Source of the DNA: Marinobacter sp. | GTDB taxonomy: Bacteria; Pseudomonadota; Gammaproteobacteria; Pseudomonadales; Oleiphilaceae | Assembly: GCA_017643965.1 (NCBI GenBank) | Contig: JAEPMM010000160.1 | Span: 1 to 7,329, forward strand | Length of the DNA stretch: 7,329 nt | Direction of reading: 5' to 3' | Shown here: positions 4,743 to 7,329 of the stretch, piece after piece | Layout: the number at the start of each line of letters is the position of its first letter | Position numbering within the stretch: position 1 is the first letter of the stretch | Notes under the pieces: generated by a model | Database searches by the model: none | What the model was told of the DNA's origin: nothing | The model's input: only the letters and a program-made list of their open reading frames with translations | Made by a program: the position numbers and the translations under genes

Positions 4743-7329
4743 TGGGTATCGTCCAGCATTGTACGAAGATCTTCCTGCAGGGTCTGGCAGACAGCCGGGT
4801 CGCTGATCTGCTCGCCTTGCTCGTCGGTGACGAAAAACACGTCTTCCACCCGTTCACCGAGGGTGGCGATCTTGGCGTTGGTCAGGCGTACCCGGTGTTC
4901 CAGCAATACCTGGCCAACGCGGGCCAGCAGGCCGGGGCGATCGGGGGTGATCACTTCAATCACCGTGCGCTGGTTAATGGTGTCGTTCGACAGAGTCACC
5001 TCGGTGGGAAAGGCGAAGTGTTTGAGCTGCCGCGGTGTGCGCCGGTGAATGATATCCGGGTAGTCGTCCGGGTCGTCCAGTTCCTCTATCAGGCGTTTGC
5101 GCACGCGATCCTTGCGGGCCGGGTCGATGCCCAGAGGCTTACCTTTCTCGTCCAGCACCACGTAGGAGCTGACCGAGAAGGGGCTCTCGCCGGAGCTGAT
5201 GCGTGCGTCCACGATGTTCAGGTTCAGCTGTTCCAGCACCGCGGTGGTGGCGGCAAACAGCGCAACCCGGTCGCGCATATAGATGATGATCTGGGAGTAG
5301 CCGTCGGTGGGGCCACCGCGGGTGTCGCGGATCAGCACCAGCGGGTCGGGGTTGTCGCCGTGGCGGATGATGGCTGCGGTCTGCCAGGCGATATCCACCG
5401 TGGAGTCCTGCAGGAAGTAATCCTCATCGAGGGTATTCCAGATGCCGTCGATCTGCTCATCCGTCATGTTCTGGGCGCGCAGAATCTCCCGCGCCTCGGA
5501 TTGTGTCGCCCGCACCCACTCCTGGCGGTCCACGGGGGTTTCAGTGCCCCGTCGCAGCGCCCGCTTGGTCTCGATAAACAACTGGCGCAACAGCGATGCG
5601 CGCCAGGTATTCCAGAGCTTGGGATTGGTGGCGCTGATGTCACACACCGTCAGTACGTAGAGATAATCCAGGTGCGCCTGGCTCGGCACCGCCTGGGCAA
5701 ACGCGTGGATGATGTCAGGGTCGGAGATGTCCTTGCGCTGCGCGGTCATGGACATCAGCAGGTGGTTCTCCACCAGCCAGGAAATCAGTTGGGTATCCCG
5801 GGCACTGAGGTGGTGCTGTTCGCAGAAAGTCTCTGCATCAATGGCCCCCAGCTCCGAGTGGTCGCCACCACGGCCCTTGGCAATGTCGTGATACAAGCCG
5901 GCGATGAACAGTGTTTCCAGCTTTGGCAGCCGATGAATCAGGCGGGAAGCCAGGGGGAACTCGGTGCGGGCTTCGGGGCTGGTCATGCGAACCATATTGC
6001 GGATCACCCGCATGGTGTGGGCGTCTACGGTATAGATGTGGAACAGGTCGTGCTGCATCTGGCCGATGATCTGACCGAACTCCGGCAGGTAACGGCCCAA
6101 CACGTTGTACTTCTTCATGGCCGATAACGTCTGATCCAGCGCATGGGGGGTACGCAGCAGTTCCATGAACAGAGAGGTGACCGCCAGGTCGCCGCGGAAG
6201 GCATCGTCGATCAGGTGCCGGTGCGCCCGCAGTGATCGGATCGTGGTGGCGCGAATGCCCTTGATCTCCGGGTGCTGGGCCATCAGCACAAAAATTTCCA
6301 TGATGGAGTAGGGGGCGTAGGCAAACACCTGATTATTCACCGCTTCAATATAGCGGTTGCGGATCTGGAAGCGCTTGTTCAGCGGCTGGATGTCGTCGGC
6401 ATCGCCGGCGCCGAGAATGGCCTCGTCATAATACTGCAGGATGACGTCGGCCAGCTCCGCCAGTGCCAGCACCGTGCGGTAATAGGACTGCATCATCAGC
6501 TCCACGCCCAGGCGCTTGCCTTCGTCTTTGTAGCCGAGCATTTCCGCCAGGGCCCGCTGGTGATCGAACAACAGCCGATTTTCGTTGCGATCGGCGATCA
6601 ACTGAAGGCCGAAACGCAGGCGCCACAGAAAGGATTCGCCCTGGAACAGAATCTGGTGCTCTTCTTCGGTGAGGATGGAGAAGCGGGTCAGATCGGCGAT
6701 GTTCTGCAGCCCGAAGTGCCGTTTGGTGATCCAGCCGATGGTCTGAATGTCCCGCAATGCCCCCGGGGAGCCCTTTACGTTGGGCTCCAGGTTGTATTCG
6801 GTGTCGCCGTACTTCTGGTGCCGCTGCTGCTGCTCCTGCCGTTTTGCGATGAAGTAGTCGCGATCAGAGCTGACGTCGTCGGAGTAGACTTCCTCGCTGA
6901 GGATCTCCCTCAGCTCGTCCGGCCCGGCGATGGTCCGGGTCTCCAGCAGGTTGGTCAGAATGGTGATGTCTTCGCGGGCGGCCGCCTTGTTCTCTTCAAT
7001 GCTGCGCACGCTGTGGCCGATGTCGAGCTTCAGGTCCCACAGCAGTGTAATAAAGGCGCCGAGATCTTCCTGCCACTCCTTGCGGATGCCGCTGCGGGTC
7101 AGGATCAACAGGTCGATGTCGGAGTGGGGGTGGAGCTCGCCGCGGCCGTAGCCGCCGACCGCAATCAGCGATATATCGGAGGAAGCGGCAAACGGGTACC
7201 GGTTCCAGATCAGGCGCAATACGGTGTCGACGGTGTCAGCCCTGGAATGGACCAGTGCGCGAACGTCGGCGACACGGCGAAAAGCTTGCACATCGGGATT
7301 GTATCGCGCCCGCAGAAGGTGAAGGGCCG
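4739..7329 (-). CDS. glnD: Bifunctional [protein-PII] uridylyltransferase / uridylyl-removing enzyme, 5' end cut by window
   Basis: GlnD senses glutamine: at low glutamine it uridylylates PII (GlnB/GlnK), at high glutamine it removes UMP, controlling glutamine synthetase adenylylation and NtrBC. Numbering from the GTG at 7291, the nucleotidyltransferase motif is GGYGRGELHPHSDID (46-60) with the catalytic acidic pair D58/D60. NLEPNVKGSPGALRDI (167-182) is the typical GlnD linker segment. The HD domain has H425 (VDAHT) and H468-D469 in HDIAKGRGGDHS. Two C-terminal ACT domains lie at about 665-745 and 776-848, the second with TPDRPGLLARVG (782-793); these bind glutamine. All domains look intact. 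The frame stays open for 12 more codons above the GTG to the window edge, with GlnD-like residues, so GTG is not the real start and roughly 30-40 N-terminal residues lie outside, judged against the ~890-residue E. coli protein. It is the first visible gene of the operon. Confidence 0.97.
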   Translation of the reverse strand, partial: ALHLLRARYNPDVQAFRRVADVRALVHSRADTVDTVLRLIWNRYPFAASSDISLIAVGGYGRGELHPHSDIDLLILTRSGIRKEWQEDLGAFITLLWDLKLDIGHSVRSIEENKAAAREDITILTNLLETRTIAGPDELREILSEEVYSDDVSSDRDYFIAKRQEQQQRHQKYGDTEYNLEPNVKGSPGALRDIQTIGWITKRHFGLQNIADLTRFSILTEEEHQILFQGESFLWRLRFGLQLIADRNENRLLFDHQRALAEMLGYKDEGKRLGVELMMQSYYRTVLALAELADVILQYYDEAILGAGDADDIQPLNKRFQIRNRYIEAVNNQVFAYAPYSIMEIFVLMAQHPEIKGIRATTIRSLRAHRHLIDDAFRGDLAVTSLFMELLRTPHALDQTLSAMKKYNVLGRYLPEFGQIIGQMQHDLFHIYTVDAHTMRVIRNMVRMTSPEARTEFPLASRLIHRLPKLETLFIAGLYHDIAKGRGGDHSELGAIDAETFCEQHHLSARDTQLISWLVENHLLMSMTAQRKDISDPDIIHAFAQAVPSQAHLDYLYVLTVCDISATNPKLWNTWRASLLRQLFIETKRALRRGTETPVDRQEWVRATQSEAREILRAQNMTDEQIDGIWNTLDEDYFLQDSTVDIAWQTAAIIRHGDNPDPLVLIRDTRGGPTDGYSQIIIYMRDRVALFAATTAVLEQLNLNIVDARISSGESPFSVSSYVVLDEKGKPLGIDPARKDRVRKRLIEELDDPDDYPDIIHRRTPRQLKHFAFPTEVTLSNDTINQRTVIEVITPDRPGLLARVGQVLLEHRVRLTNAKIATLGERVEDVFFVTDEQGEQISDPAVCQTLQEDLRTMLDDTQ

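Noticed and set aside
4742..6127. A 461-codon open frame on the plus strand opposite glnD
   Set aside because: Same reason: full overlap with a well-conserved enzyme on the other strand, biased composition and no domain motif.
1..7329. Mobile elements, CRISPR arrays, tRNA or rRNA genes, or defence genes
   Set aside because: I found no transposase or integrase-like frame, no repeat-spacer pattern, no cloverleaf or rRNA-like stretch, and no defence domain; the segment is compact core metabolism.

Overview
The window is a chromosomal housekeeping segment of a moderately GC-rich gammaproteobacterium. Three features point to the Pseudomonas/Marinobacter side of the class rather than the enterics: the gene order glnD-dapC-yffB-dapD-dapE, the long ~340-residue form of DapD, and a SlyX ending in PPHY. 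A marine Marinobacter-like organism is my best guess; this is inference from protein character, not a database match.

Layout, left to right. Positions 33-575 (minus strand) encode an unusual small protein: two predicted membrane helices, a very acidic linker and a complete C-terminal cold-shock domain. A 188-bp non-coding gap (576-763) separates it from the divergently read slyX (764-982, plus strand). slyX converges on dapE with only 22 bp between the stop codons. From 7329 down to 1005 everything is on the minus strand and tightly packed: glnD (5' end cut off by the window edge), dapC, yffB, dapD, dapE. The glnD/dapC and dapC/yffB junctions are 4-base ATGA overlaps, yffB to dapD is a 39-bp gap with a good Shine-Dalgarno, and dapD/dapE overlap by 14 bp. 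This looks like one operon.

Functionally, DapD, DapC and DapE catalyse three consecutive steps of the succinylase branch of diaminopimelate/lysine synthesis: tetrahydrodipicolinate succinylation, transamination of N-succinyl-2-amino-6-ketopimelate, and desuccinylation to LL-diaminopimelate. The products feed peptidoglycan and lysine. GlnD is the glutamine sensor that uridylylates and deuridylylates PII, so nitrogen sensing and an amino-nitrogen-consuming pathway share one transcript. YffB is an ArsC-fold thioredoxin-like protein of uncertain role that sits inside the lysine genes.

I found no mobile element, CRISPR array, RNA gene, phage gene or frameshift. I do not see a previously undescribed multi-gene system. 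The items most worth a second look are the membrane-anchored cold-shock protein with its acidic linker and possibly structured leader, and the placement of yffB inside the dap genes.
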